Of a stretch of 64,000 nt of DNA, positions 8,266 through 16,745 are shown piece after piece. The stretch is taken from contig NZ_JACXAA010000015.1 of the NCBI RefSeq assembly GCF_014699035.1, forward strand, positions 102,254 to 166,253, given 5' to 3'. How positions within the stretch are numbered: the stretch's first letter is position 1; each line of letters starts with the position of its first letter. Origin of the DNA: Spirosoma validum (GTDB lineage Bacteria > Bacteroidota > Bacteroidia > Cytophagales > Spirosomataceae). A program made the position numbers and the translations under genes. The notes beneath the pieces were generated by a model. It did not search any database, had not been told where the DNA came from, and worked only from the letters and a program-made list of their open reading frames with translations.

Positions 8266-10047
8266 TTACTTCTGTTTTTCCGCCCAGGCGTCCATTTTCC
8301 GCTCTAATACGTCCAGCGGCATGCAGCCGTCTTTTAGAAATTCATCGTGGAAAGCGGCCAGACTGAACTTGTCGCCCAATTGCTGTTCATATTTCGAACG
8401 TAGCTCACGGATCTTTAATGCGCCAATTTTGTAGGACAACGCCTGACCGGGAATGGCCATGTATCGTTCGATTTCAGCTACGGCGCCCTGTTCTGCGATT
8501 GGCTCATTATCCATCATGTACTTGATAGCCTGTTCGCGGGTCATGTGCTGGGTATGAATGCCGGTATCCACCACGAGCCGAATGGCCCGGTGCATTTCGT
8601 CGCCGAGGGCACCCATATACTGATACGGATCGGTGTATAAACCTAATTCTTTGCCAAGCGATTCGCAGTAGAGGGCCCATCCTTCGCCATACGCGCCGTA
8701 CCAGGCAAACCGCCGGAATTTAGGCAGACTTGTGTTTTCCTGTTGCAGCGAAATCTGATAGTGGTGTCCGGGAATCGCTTCATGCAAAAACAACGACTCC
8801 ATGCCCGACGTAATATTGAACTTGGTAGCATCGGGGATTGGTACGTAGAAAATCCCTGGTCGGCTCCCATCGGCTGATGCCTGATTGTATTCTGCACTGG
8901 CCGAAGCTTCCCGGAATTTTTCGGTCTGCCGCACCTCAAATTTTGACTTAGGCGTAGTAGTGAAATATTTTTTCAGATTTGGCTCAATTTTAGCCAGAAT
9001 ACTATTGAAGGCGTCCAATACGTCCTTCGGTTTTTTGTAGGGGTAAAACTTTTTATCGGTTTTGAGGTGCGTAAAAAATTCATTCAGGGTCCCTTTAAAA
9101 CCAACCTGCGTTTTCACTTTTTCCATCTCGCCCCGAATCCGGGCCACTTCTTTCAAACCAATCTGATGAATTTGCTCGGGCGTATCATTGGTCGTGGTCC
9201 AGGTTCTGACCAGATATGTATATAATTCCGACCCCTGCGGAATGGCGTCAATTCCCGATGTAGTGCGGGCTTTGGGCAAGTATTCATCTTTCAGAAACGT
9301 ACCTAACTTCCGATACGTTGGTACAATCTGTTCCGTAATGGCTTTTTTGTAGGCGGTGGTCAGACGCTCTTTATCCGCTGCGCTGAATGTAGCGGGCAGT
9401 TTGTTGATGGGTCCATAAAACAAGCTTTTGGTCGGATCGCTGACGACCAGATCCGTCATTTGCGGAATCATCTTTACGACTAAACTCTTTGGCAAAACTC
9501 GCCCGGTTGCGACTCCCTGTCGAAACGTACCAATAGCCGTATCGCCCCAAACGGCAAAAGCGGAAACGCGCTTCAACCAATCATCGTAATCCTTTACCGT
9601 CTTAAAGGGTTGCGCGCTTTCCCCACTACCCAACTGACCGAATCCCAGCGTGTTACCGGTGAACTGATTAAACGGCATCTCTTCCTGATGAAAAGGATAC
9701 TGCTCCAGTTGAAGCTCCATTTCCCGTTTCAGAATATCGTAGGAGATCTTGTCTTCATCAGATAACTTCTCCCGATCAAAGCCTTTCAGTTTATCCAGGG
9801 TGTTCGAATAAAACGTTTTTGTCTCATTTAGAAACGCCTGGGATATATCATTAGGCAGTTGATCGTTATAGCGGTTATCCCCCTGTTGGGTAGCTTCAAG
9901 GGGAAACAATTTCAACCGCTGTTCATAATAATCGTCTACTACCGTAGCGAAGTCCGAGTTGGCCGTAGACGTTGTCTGTTCGCTCTTATTCGATTGGCAA
10001 CCAAGAAATGCAGCCATAGCTAGAATAAACAAAATACTTTTTTTCAT
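8266..10047 (-). CDS. DUF885 family lipoprotein (putative metallopeptidase)
   Basis: 593 residues. N-terminal signal with lipobox FLGC (Cys near 17), so it is a lipoprotein. The body matches the DUF885 family, whose members are predicted zinc peptidases; the signature LFLHEAIPGHHYQ is present with H422/E423, followed by the family-typical AYGEGWALYCE and MHRAIRLVVDTGIH segments. Length is normal. The start is the ATG at 10047 just before the signal peptide. The gene stands alone between two terminator-like regions. Peptidase function is a family-level prediction only. Confidence 0.9.
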   Translation of the reverse strand: MKKSILFILAMAAFLGCQSNKSEQTTSTANSDFATVVDDYYEQRLKLFPLEATQQGDNRYNDQLPNDISQAFLNETKTFYSNTLDKLKGFDREKLSDEDKISYDILKREMELQLEQYPFHQEEMPFNQFTGNTLGFGQLGSGESAQPFKTVKDYDDWLKRVSAFAVWGDTAIGTFRQGVATGRVLPKSLVVKMIPQMTDLVVSDPTKSLFYGPINKLPATFSAADKERLTTAYKKAITEQIVPTYRKLGTFLKDEYLPKARTTSGIDAIPQGSELYTYLVRTWTTTNDTPEQIHQIGLKEVARIRGEMEKVKTQVGFKGTLNEFFTHLKTDKKFYPYKKPKDVLDAFNSILAKIEPNLKKYFTTTPKSKFEVRQTEKFREASASAEYNQASADGSRPGIFYVPIPDATKFNITSGMESLFLHEAIPGHHYQISLQQENTSLPKFRRFAWYGAYGEGWALYCESLGKELGLYTDPYQYMGALGDEMHRAIRLVVDTGIHTQHMTREQAIKYMMDNEPIAEQGAVAEIERYMAIPGQALSYKIGALKIRELRSKYEQQLGDKFSLAAFHDEFLKDGCMPLDVLERKMDAWAEKQK

Positions 10048-10077
10048 GGGTGTAGGAATGTGTTTTGAGAGCGTAAG

Positions 10078-10893
10078 TTACAATTTAATAGACTGTTGTG
10101 CTTCTACAGCCAGCAGATACACCGTCATTGACTCGCCTACCCCAGCAATCCAGGCATCATACTCCGAGATCGCCTGAAGCCGCTGTTCTTCGGTGATACA
10201 ACCCGCTTTAACCAACTGAGGTCCGCGCAACTCGGCTACTTCTGCCCACAAGCGACTGGCAACCACAAAGTCAGGATCATTTTTCTTTGCCACTTCATGC
10301 TGGGCCTCCACCAATACATTCTGAAAACTAATCTCCAGCATCAGATCTTTCAGATGGTCTGCAATGGCGTTATTGAATCCAGCCTCCTGCCGCCATTTCA
10401 GAAAAGCGTTGTAAAATAATTGCATGGCGTTCGGTGTTTCAGGCATCCACGTAAGCTTTTCGTGATTGAAGTCGAGAATTGCTAAATAGCCTCCCGGTTT
10501 AACCAACCGCTTCAGGTTGACAAGCGCTTCTTTGGGCTGGGCCAGCCATTGTAATGTTCGGGCACAGGTTACTACGTCGAATCGTTCGTATGTATCAAAC
10601 GTATAGACGTCTCCTTGCTCGAAAGTAAGCCCCGGTTGATTGCCTGCATTCTGCCGAGCTTGCTCAATCAGATTTTCATTAGGATCAACACCCAATACGT
10701 AGCCAGTTGGACCAACTTTTTCGGCGATGCTACGGGTAATGGCACCTGAGCCGCATCCCATATCGAGCACACGAATACCAGGCTTCAGGTATTTCAGCAA
10801 ATTACGATTCGCATTCTCGACTGTTCGCCGTTCCAAAACCGGATTATGGACGGTGGGCATTTTTGCCCGTTCATTGGCTATTTGATCAGACAT
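10078..10893 (-). CDS. Class I SAM-dependent methyltransferase
   Basis: 271 residues with a Rossmann methyltransferase core: motif I VLDMGCGSGAIT (about 42-53), motif II acidic GVDPN, a DVYTFD segment and VVTCARTLQW. The C-terminal third is helical and probably forms the substrate lid. It resembles UbiE/small-molecule methyltransferases but lacks decisive residues for one substrate. It lies downstream of the SolA-type oxidase on the same strand, separated by a 20-base-arm hairpin, so co-transcription is uncertain. Confidence 0.88.
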   Translation of the reverse strand: MSDQIANERAKMPTVHNPVLERRTVENANRNLLKYLKPGIRVLDMGCGSGAITRSIAEKVGPTGYVLGVDPNENLIEQARQNAGNQPGLTFEQGDVYTFDTYERFDVVTCARTLQWLAQPKEALVNLKRLVKPGGYLAILDFNHEKLTWMPETPNAMQLFYNAFLKWRQEAGFNNAIADHLKDLMLEISFQNVLVEAQHEVAKKNDPDFVVASRLWAEVAELRGPQLVKAGCITEEQRLQAISEYDAWIAGVGESMTVYLLAVEAQQSIKL

Positions 10894-10906
10894 AAGCTAC
10901 TGGTAG

Positions 10907-10967
10907 CCTGGACGGCCACGTCCGGGCATAAAGAAATGTTTATTCCACCCGGACGTGGCCGTCCAGG
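10907..10967. terminator. Perfect 20-base-arm hairpin after the oxidase gene
   Basis: Left arm 10907-10926 (CCTGGACGGCCACGTCCGGG) and right arm 10948-10967 are exact inverse complements with a 21-base loop. The right arm touches the stop codon of the oxidase gene. There is no U-tract on the minus strand, so it may act as an mRNA stabiliser or dispersed palindrome rather than a factor-independent terminator. Confidence 0.65.
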
Positions 10968-12116
10968 TTACAGCAATTGAAACGGGCGAATATCAAAATT
11001 CGTCTGACCATGTAACGCTAGTTCTGCTAAAATTTGCCCGACTGCAGCTGAATGTTTGAAGCCATGTCCTGAGCAGGCTGAAGCGAGTAATACGTTGGAA
11101 TAGACCGGGTGCTGGTCAATAATAAAATCACCATTGGGCGTCATGGTGTACAGACACACGGCTGATTTAATGCATGTAGGACCAATACCGACAAAGTTCG
11201 GAGCAACGTATTGCTCATACATTTGCTTTATTTCGGTTTGGCTAACCTCGCGCGTTACGTCATCTGGCGTGGTTGAATGCACGTACTGTTCCGTCGCCAT
11301 CTTGATACCTCCTCCTGCTCCACCGATAGCCGGGAAACCATATACATCCCGGTCACTCAGAATATACACCGGCATATGACCGGGTGTGTATGGTTCGTAA
11401 TCGTCCTGAATATCGAACCAGTACTGAACCTGCCGGTACACCTTGAGCAAATCACGATACGGCGTATTACGCAGCGATTCCGTAAGCCAGGAACCCGTCG
11501 TTAAAATCAGTTTTCGGGTTCGATACATAGCCTGATCCGTTTGCACCCGAATGTATTCGCCAACAGTTTCGAACGATAGCATTCGCTCGTTGATACGTAG
11601 TGCTGCGCCGTTTTGCCGGGCCTGCGCCAATTGTACTGAAACGCATTTCTCCGGCTGAAGAAATCCGGCCATTTCTTCAAAATACCCAACGTCGCTATCC
11701 AGAAACCGGAACTGCGGAAATCGCTGCCGAAGGGTCGCTACGTCGAGAAGTTGATGCGCGATGCCAAACTGTTCCGCTGCCTGAATAGTGGTTGTTAGCC
11801 AGCCTGGCTTGTTGTGCGTCTGCATCGTCGAGTGTTCTTTGCCAACAAAAAGGCCTCCCGTAACGGTAAATAACTGCTCACCACTACGTTGTTCGAGCTC
11901 CTGCCAGATTTCGTAGGAACGTAGTGCCAGCGGCACAAAATACGCTCCTTCACCAATGGCCTGCCGGGTAATACGGCTATCACTATGCGTTGACCCCAAT
12001 GTATGCGGAGGATCAAACTGATCAATACCCAAAACGTTGGACGTCTGATTTGAAAGCTGATACAGTGTAGCACTCCCTACGGCACCCAATCCAACTACAA
12101 TAGCGTCAAAAATCAT
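10968..12116 (-). CDS. solA: FAD-dependent oxidase, N-methyltryptophan/sarcosine oxidase type
   Basis: 382-residue DAO-fold flavoprotein. The N-terminal dinucleotide site is DAIVVGLGAVGSATLYQL, followed by the family signatures GSTHSDSRITRQA and, near the C-terminus, CLYTMTPNGDFIID and CSGHGFKHSAAVG. Cys321 in CLYTMTP aligns in context with the cysteine that binds FAD covalently in monomeric sarcosine and N-methyltryptophan oxidases. Expected reaction: oxidative demethylation of an N-methyl amino acid giving formaldehyde and hydrogen peroxide. Exact substrate unknown. A -7-like box lies at 12160-12167. Confidence 0.85.
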   Translation of the reverse strand: MIFDAIVVGLGAVGSATLYQLSNQTSNVLGIDQFDPPHTLGSTHSDSRITRQAIGEGAYFVPLALRSYEIWQELEQRSGEQLFTVTGGLFVGKEHSTMQTHNKPGWLTTTIQAAEQFGIAHQLLDVATLRQRFPQFRFLDSDVGYFEEMAGFLQPEKCVSVQLAQARQNGAALRINERMLSFETVGEYIRVQTDQAMYRTRKLILTTGSWLTESLRNTPYRDLLKVYRQVQYWFDIQDDYEPYTPGHMPVYILSDRDVYGFPAIGGAGGGIKMATEQYVHSTTPDDVTREVSQTEIKQMYEQYVAPNFVGIGPTCIKSAVCLYTMTPNGDFIIDQHPVYSNVLLASACSGHGFKHSAAVGQILAELALHGQTNFDIRPFQLL

Positions 12117-12159
12117 GCGGGATATTTTGGTTGCTGATTACCATCTCAACTGGTCTCTA

Positions 12160-12167
12160 CAAATATA
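12160..12167 (-). promoter_or_regulatory. Putative -7 box of the oxidase gene
   Basis: The minus strand reads TATATTTG, an exact TAnnTTTG match 43 bases before the start. The place where a -33 element would be is taken up by the 24-base-arm palindrome at 12169-12219. Confidence 0.45.
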
Positions 12168-12168
12168 G

Positions 12169-12219
12169 AACAAGGCGAGGGTTATCGATTTACGGTAAAT
12201 CGATAACCCTCGCCTTGTT
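12169..12219. repeat. Perfect 24-base-arm palindrome in a divergent promoter region
   Basis: Arms 12169-12192 and 12196-12219 are exact inverse complements around the 3-base centre CGG. Both flanking genes are transcribed away from it, so it is not their terminator. It immediately abuts the minus-strand -7 box. The remaining gap (12220-12362) shows no gene. Confidence 0.8.
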
Positions 12220-12362
12220 ATTTCAACTGAACATTTTAACGAAGCAATAGGAGTATTTACGAAATGAAACGGTCTTTCTTGGAAGACATTCGTCAGGAAA
12301 AACCTCAACGGGCGCTCCTTTCAACTCTAATCCGGAACCAGCCATCCGAACCCTAAACTTGC

Positions 12363-13742
12363 ATGCATACGTTCAACATTAACCGTCGCCGTTTTCTGCA
12401 GAGCTCTTCAGCCGCTCTCGCTTTCTCCACCTTCGGAGAACGAGGTTTAGACCTTATTAACCCGCCTGAAACGCTCCGCGTAGGGCTAATCGGTACGGGC
12501 TGGTATGGTAAGAGCGATTTGTTTCGACTGATTCAGGTGGCTCCCGTCGAGGTAGTAGCCTTATGTGACGTTGACAAGAACATGCTGGCTGATGCGGCCA
12601 AGCTCGTCAGTCAACGGCAGAAATCGGGGAAGACGCCTAAGCTGTATGGCGATTATCAAAAAATGCTTGCAGAGAATAAGATGGATATCGTACTGATCGG
12701 TACACCCGACCACTGGCACGCGCTTCAGATGATCGATGCCGTGAAGGCAGGGTCCCACGTGTACGTCCAGAAACCCATCAGTGTCGACGTCATGGAAGGC
12801 GAAGCAATGGTAGCGGCTGCCCGGAAATACAATAAAGTGGTTCAGGTCGGAACCCAGCGCAAAAGTACTCCGCACCTGATTGATGCCAAGAAAAACATCG
12901 TCGATGCGGGTCTGCTTGGCAAAGTATCGCACGTAGAAATGTGCTGCTACTTCCACATGCGCAACAATGGCAACCCACCCGTACAGGCCATTCCTGATTT
13001 TCTAGATTATAACATGTGGACCGGACCAGCGCCGTTACGTCCTTACGATGGGCTTCCACACGTGCGCTGGTGGCGTACGTTCATGGAATATGGCAACGGA
13101 ATCACGGGCGATATGTGCGTCCATATGTTCGATACGGTACGCTGGATGTTGAAACTAGGCTGGCCAAAACGAATCAGTTCGGAAGGCGGTATTTATGTTC
13201 AGAAGGATGGCAAGTCCAATATATCCGACACACAATCGGCTGTTTTTGAATACGATGGGCTAAACTGCGTCTGGCAACACCGCACCTGGGGTACGCCTAA
13301 CAACCCGGATTATCCATGGTCCTTTACGTTGTATGGCGATAAGGGTACGTTGTGGGGCAGCACGATGGCCTACGATTTTGTTCCGGAAGGAAAAGATGGG
13401 CAGAAGATCCACAAAGACGTAGTGTACGAGAAAGAAAAGTACCCTGAAGATCTTACCGAACCGACCAATCCGAAAATTGAGTTGAATGCCGCCCCGGCCA
13501 CTCGTCTGCACATGCTTAATTTCCTGGATGCCATCGACAAAGGAAGCCGTCCGGTTGCCGACATTGAAGAAGGACATATTTCTACAGCGAGTTGCATTCT
13601 GGCCAATTTATCCATGAAAACGGGGCGACCGATTGTGTACGATCCTCAGAAACGGGAAATCGTGGGCGATCGGGAAACGAATAAACTTCTGGCGCGTGCT
13701 TACCGCGATCCCTACAAGCACCCCGATCCGAATAAAGTGTAG
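12363..13742 (+). CDS. Gfo/Idh/MocA family oxidoreductase with Tat-like signal
   Basis: 459 residues. The N-terminus carries a twin-arginine pattern (RRRFLQSSSAALAF), so export in folded form is likely. The NAD-binding domain starts at RVGLIGTGWYGKSDLFRL, then ALCDVD, GTPDHWHALQMIDAVKAG and VQKPISV in place of the usual EKP. The C-terminal substrate domain contains NGITGDMCVHMFDTVRWM. These secreted Gfo/Idh/MocA proteins are numerous in Cytophagales and Planctomycetes and are thought to act on sugars or their derivatives. Substrate not assignable. Confidence 0.92.
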   Translation: MHTFNINRRRFLQSSSAALAFSTFGERGLDLINPPETLRVGLIGTGWYGKSDLFRLIQVAPVEVVALCDVDKNMLADAAKLVSQRQKSGKTPKLYGDYQKMLAENKMDIVLIGTPDHWHALQMIDAVKAGSHVYVQKPISVDVMEGEAMVAAARKYNKVVQVGTQRKSTPHLIDAKKNIVDAGLLGKVSHVEMCCYFHMRNNGNPPVQAIPDFLDYNMWTGPAPLRPYDGLPHVRWWRTFMEYGNGITGDMCVHMFDTVRWMLKLGWPKRISSEGGIYVQKDGKSNISDTQSAVFEYDGLNCVWQHRTWGTPNNPDYPWSFTLYGDKGTLWGSTMAYDFVPEGKDGQKIHKDVVYEKEKYPEDLTEPTNPKIELNAAPATRLHMLNFLDAIDKGSRPVADIEEGHISTASCILANLSMKTGRPIVYDPQKREIVGDRETNKLLARAYRDPYKHPDPNKV

Positions 13743-13765
13743 AATGGCGAATCAGATTTGCCACG

Positions 13766-13838
13766 TTTGACCCCGCTGGGATCAGATATTTATAGTAGAT
13801 AATTGTCTCTATAAACATCTGACCCCAGCGGGGTCAAA
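13766..13838. repeat. Long inverted repeat between the oxidoreductase and GH16 genes
   Basis: Arms 13766-13787 and 13817-13838 pair over 22 bases with one mismatch; the outer 15 bases (TTTGACCCCGCTGGG) are perfect and the loop is 29 bases. It lies 24 bases after one stop and 12 before the next start on the same strand, so it may separate the two transcripts or shape the mRNA. No U-tract. Confidence 0.65.
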
Positions 13839-13849
13839 CACTATATTAC

Positions 13850-14737
13850 ATGTCCATTCCTTTCTCAGCCCTATTCATGAACGTACTGATTTTTCTGCCA
13901 CTTTTATACCTGCTGGTGCCTGCTGAAGATGGAAGAAAACTGATTAACACAACATCTCGTCGCCCCAAAGTCGATACAACCTGGAAACTGGTCTGGGCGG
14001 ATGAATTCAACACGGACGGAGCACCCGATCCCAAAAACTGGAAGTTTGAACAGGGATTTGTCCGTAACCACGAACACCAGTGGTATCAGCCCGACAATGC
14101 CCGTTGCGAAAAGGGCCTGCTCATCATCGAAGGTCGTCGTGAGCATCGACCTAATCCAAGGTATCAGGCCAATAGTTCCGATTGGAAAACAAGCCGTCCA
14201 TCTATCGACTATACGGCATCCAGCCTCCACACAAATGGTCTGCACAGTTGGCAGTACGGGCGGTTTGACATGAGAGGGCGTATCGACATTAGCCCCGGCT
14301 TATGGCCTGCCTTCTGGACGCTGGGCGTTTCGGGAGAGTGGCCGTCGAACGGCGAAATCGATATTATGGAATACTACCGAAATATGCTTCTGGCCAATGT
14401 CGCCTGGGCAACGGATAAACGGTACACAGCAAAATGGCGTAGCACAAAAAAGCTAATCACCTCCTTTACAGACTCTGACTGGGCAAAGAAATTTCATGTC
14501 TGGCGTATGGATTGGGATGAAAAAGCTATCCGACTTTACGTTGACGATCAATTGCTCAATGAGGTCTTGCTCGCGGAGACAGTCAATCAGGATGGAACAG
14601 GTCGTAACCCATTCACTCAACCGCATTACCTGCTGCTCAATCTGGCAATTGGGGGCGATAACGGTGGAGATCCATCAGCCACTACGTTCCCGAATCGATT
14701 TGAAGTTGACTATGTACGGGTTTATCAGAAGCCTTAA
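13850..14737 (+). CDS. Glycoside hydrolase family 16 protein
   Basis: 295 residues with an N-terminal hydrophobic signal (about 10-25), so secreted or periplasmic. The GH16 catalytic signature NGEIDIMEY is present with E169, D171 and E174 (ExDxxE), preceded by WPAFWTLG and followed by the WDEKAIRLYVDD and NLAIGGDNGG segments typical of laminarinase-like (beta-1,3-glucanase) members. Endo-acting cleavage of a beta-glucan or related polymer is likely; the exact linkage is not determined. The last codons and stop lie inside the 14729-14827 palindrome. Confidence 0.92.
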   Translation: MSIPFSALFMNVLIFLPLLYLLVPAEDGRKLINTTSRRPKVDTTWKLVWADEFNTDGAPDPKNWKFEQGFVRNHEHQWYQPDNARCEKGLLIIEGRREHRPNPRYQANSSDWKTSRPSIDYTASSLHTNGLHSWQYGRFDMRGRIDISPGLWPAFWTLGVSGEWPSNGEIDIMEYYRNMLLANVAWATDKRYTAKWRSTKKLITSFTDSDWAKKFHVWRMDWDEKAIRLYVDDQLLNEVLLAETVNQDGTGRNPFTQPHYLLLNLAIGGDNGGDPSATTFPNRFEVDYVRVYQKP

Positions 14738-14827
14738 GAGACAATGTGGTGTGATGTGGTGATGTGGTGTCAGGTTCTGAACCTGACACCACATCACCAC
14801 ATCACACCACATTGTCTCTTAAGGCTT
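14729..14827. repeat. Perfect palindrome, 49-base arms with a single central base
   Basis: Bases 14729-14777 are the exact reverse complement of 14779-14827, with T14778 at the centre. The arms include the Lys-Pro-stop codons (AAGCCTTAA) of both convergent genes. The inner core GGTGTCAGGTTC recurs at 51584-51640. It would form a very stable cruciform or RNA hairpin and probably terminates transcription in both directions. Confidence 0.9.
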
Positions 14828-15790
14828 TAGCAGAATTTTCCCCCAGCGTCCGGGCCGGTCAGCATGTTCGACGGCTTCGGCGATTTGGTCGAGTGGATAC
14901 GAAGCGTCAATTGGCAACTGAATTTTCCCTGAGGCCAACAGGTTAACTACATTTTTCGCTACGTCCTGCCGGATCTGGCTATCCACCCGACGCATCCAGT
15001 CCGTTAGCCAGAATCCTTTGATGGTCAATTCCCGAAAGATCATCAGTCCTGCGTTAACGCTAGGGTCATCCAAACTCAGAACGCCGTAAATGATCATGGT
15101 GCCACCCCGACCCAGGCATTTGAGCGCGTCAGAGGCCGTTTGTCCGCCAACGGCATCAAGTACGCAGGTAACGCCCGCCCCGTCCGTAATCTGTTTGACA
15201 CGAGCAGGCAGGTTTTCCGTTTCTACGTTAATGACTTCCGTTAGACCCAATGCTTTTAATTCGTCGTTGAGATCATTCCGTCGGACAGTGCCGATGGTTC
15301 TGATTCCACGCATCTGGCAAAACTGAATCACCAGCTTACCGAACGCCGACCCGGCTGCCGTAAGCATTAGCCAGCCCCCTTCGGGTACGCCCGAATCCTG
15401 CACCATCGCATACGCCGTAAACGGATTGACAAATAATTGAGCCGCTACGTCGTCCGGTATCGAATCGGGGATTGGGATGAGGCTTCGCTGGTGTGCAATC
15501 GCGTACTCCGACCACGTACCAACGGCCGTAAAACTCGCCCGCGTCCCAGTCTGCATCTGAACCCCTTCACCTAAGGCATCGACAATACCAACACCTTCAA
15601 AACCCGCGCCTGATGGCAGAGTCGGGCGAATCCCGTACAGATTCTGAACGAACATCAGATCCGATGGATTAATTGGGCTGGCAATAACCTTGATACGAAC
15701 CTCATTCGGTCCAGGTTCAGGTAGGGGCGCGTCAGTCAGGCGAAGGATGTCAGCAGGCTTGCCAGTCTGTTCAAAAAGAATCGTTTTCAT
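14819..15790 (-). CDS. Zinc-free MDR oxidoreductase (quinone oxidoreductase / enoyl reductase type)
   Basis: 323 residues from the ATG at 15790 (MKTILFEQTG); an upstream in-frame ATG at 15805 is less likely. GroES-like N-terminal domain with SPINPSDLMFVQNLYG and GFEGVGIV, then a Rossmann domain with AAGSAFGKLVIQF and TVRRNDLNDELKALG. The catalytic and structural zinc ligands of true alcohol dehydrogenases are missing, so it belongs with quinone oxidoreductases or mitochondrial-type 2-enoyl thioester reductases (the SDLMFVQNLYGIRP stretch favours the latter). NADPH use is probable. Its last two residues (Lys-Pro) and stop lie in the palindrome. Confidence 0.87.
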   Translation of the reverse strand: MKTILFEQTGKPADILRLTDAPLPEPGPNEVRIKVIASPINPSDLMFVQNLYGIRPTLPSGAGFEGVGIVDALGEGVQMQTGTRASFTAVGTWSEYAIAHQRSLIPIPDSIPDDVAAQLFVNPFTAYAMVQDSGVPEGGWLMLTAAGSAFGKLVIQFCQMRGIRTIGTVRRNDLNDELKALGLTEVINVETENLPARVKQITDGAGVTCVLDAVGGQTASDALKCLGRGGTMIIYGVLSLDDPSVNAGLMIFRELTIKGFWLTDWMRRVDSQIRQDVAKNVVNLLASGKIQLPIDASYPLDQIAEAVEHADRPGRWGKILLKP

Positions 15791-15995
15791 CAGGCTAATA
15801 GGCAAAAGAATGGGGTAACGAAACAGTGAATTCTTTGCTATAGTTTAGAATAGGATTAAAAATATGATTTAATTTGCACAAATTATTCCTAAACCATGAA
15901 GCAGTGGTTAGCCGTTTGTTACCAGTCGATAGGTAAATCCGTTGCGATACTTACTTATTGACGAACAACAATCGACTAACCACTTTTTATTTTTC

Positions 15996-16721
15996 ATGCA
16001 TACTTCTCCCTTTCTTGGTGAATTAATTGGCACGATGGTGCTTATTCTGTTAGGTAATGGCGTTGTTGCGAATGTAGTTCTTAAGCAAACCAAGGGAGAA
16101 TCATCGGGCTGGATCGTCATTACGGCCGGATGGGCGTTTGCCGTGACCATGGGGGTTTTCGTATCTAAAGCTTTCGGCAGTCTCGATGCCCACTTGAATC
16201 CGGCTGTTACGGTCGCGTTCGCCGTTGCTACAAACGATTTCAGCCATATTGCCCCTTATATCACCGCTCAAATGATCGGCGCTTTTCTGGGTGCTACGTT
16301 AGTTTGGCTACACTACCTCCCCCATTGGGCAGCCACCCCCGACCCGTTCGATAAACTAGCCTGTTTCTCCACGGGTCCGGCTATTCGCAGCAAGGGGGCT
16401 AACTTCCTCAGTGAAGCCCTGGCAACGCTGGTACTCATTCTGGGGCTGGCGGGTATTTCTTCTAAAAATCTGGGCGAGTTGGCCATCGGCGTTGGGCCTT
16501 ACCTGGTTGGTATTCTGGTCTGGAGCATTGGGCTTTCGCTTGGTGGTACTACGGGTTATGCCATGAGTCCCGCCCGTGATTTCAGCCCACGTCTGGCCCA
16601 TGCTCTGTTACCGATTCCCAACAAAGGTTCTTCCGATTGGAGTTATGCCTGGATCCCAATCGTAGCCCCATTAGTCGGAGCCGCCATTGGCGGATTCCTG
16701 ATTCGGTGGTATGCGTTATAA
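15996..16721 (+). CDS. glpF: MIP family aquaglyceroporin with variant second NPA motif
   Basis: 241 residues from the ATG at 15996 (the longer frame opens with TTG and is not preferred). Six hydrophobic segments and the first NPA at residues 68-70 (HLNPAVTV). The second half-helix motif reads MSPARDF, so Asn is replaced by Ser191; the following Arg194 of the selectivity filter and Asp195 are kept, and ARDF is typical of glycerol facilitators. Glycerol kinase follows 24 bases later, supporting glycerol uptake. Confidence 0.9.
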   Translation: MHTSPFLGELIGTMVLILLGNGVVANVVLKQTKGESSGWIVITAGWAFAVTMGVFVSKAFGSLDAHLNPAVTVAFAVATNDFSHIAPYITAQMIGAFLGATLVWLHYLPHWAATPDPFDKLACFSTGPAIRSKGANFLSEALATLVLILGLAGISSKNLGELAIGVGPYLVGILVWSIGLSLGGTTGYAMSPARDFSPRLAHALLPIPNKGSSDWSYAWIPIVAPLVGAAIGGFLIRWYAL

Positions 16722-16745
16722 TTCTTATTCTCTCCAAAAAACTCT

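Noticed and set aside
14764..14946. ORF of 60 codons spanning the palindrome
   Set aside because: It reads through the inverted repeat and the complement of the oxidoreductase gene, with low-complexity Thr/Ser/His content created by the repeat.
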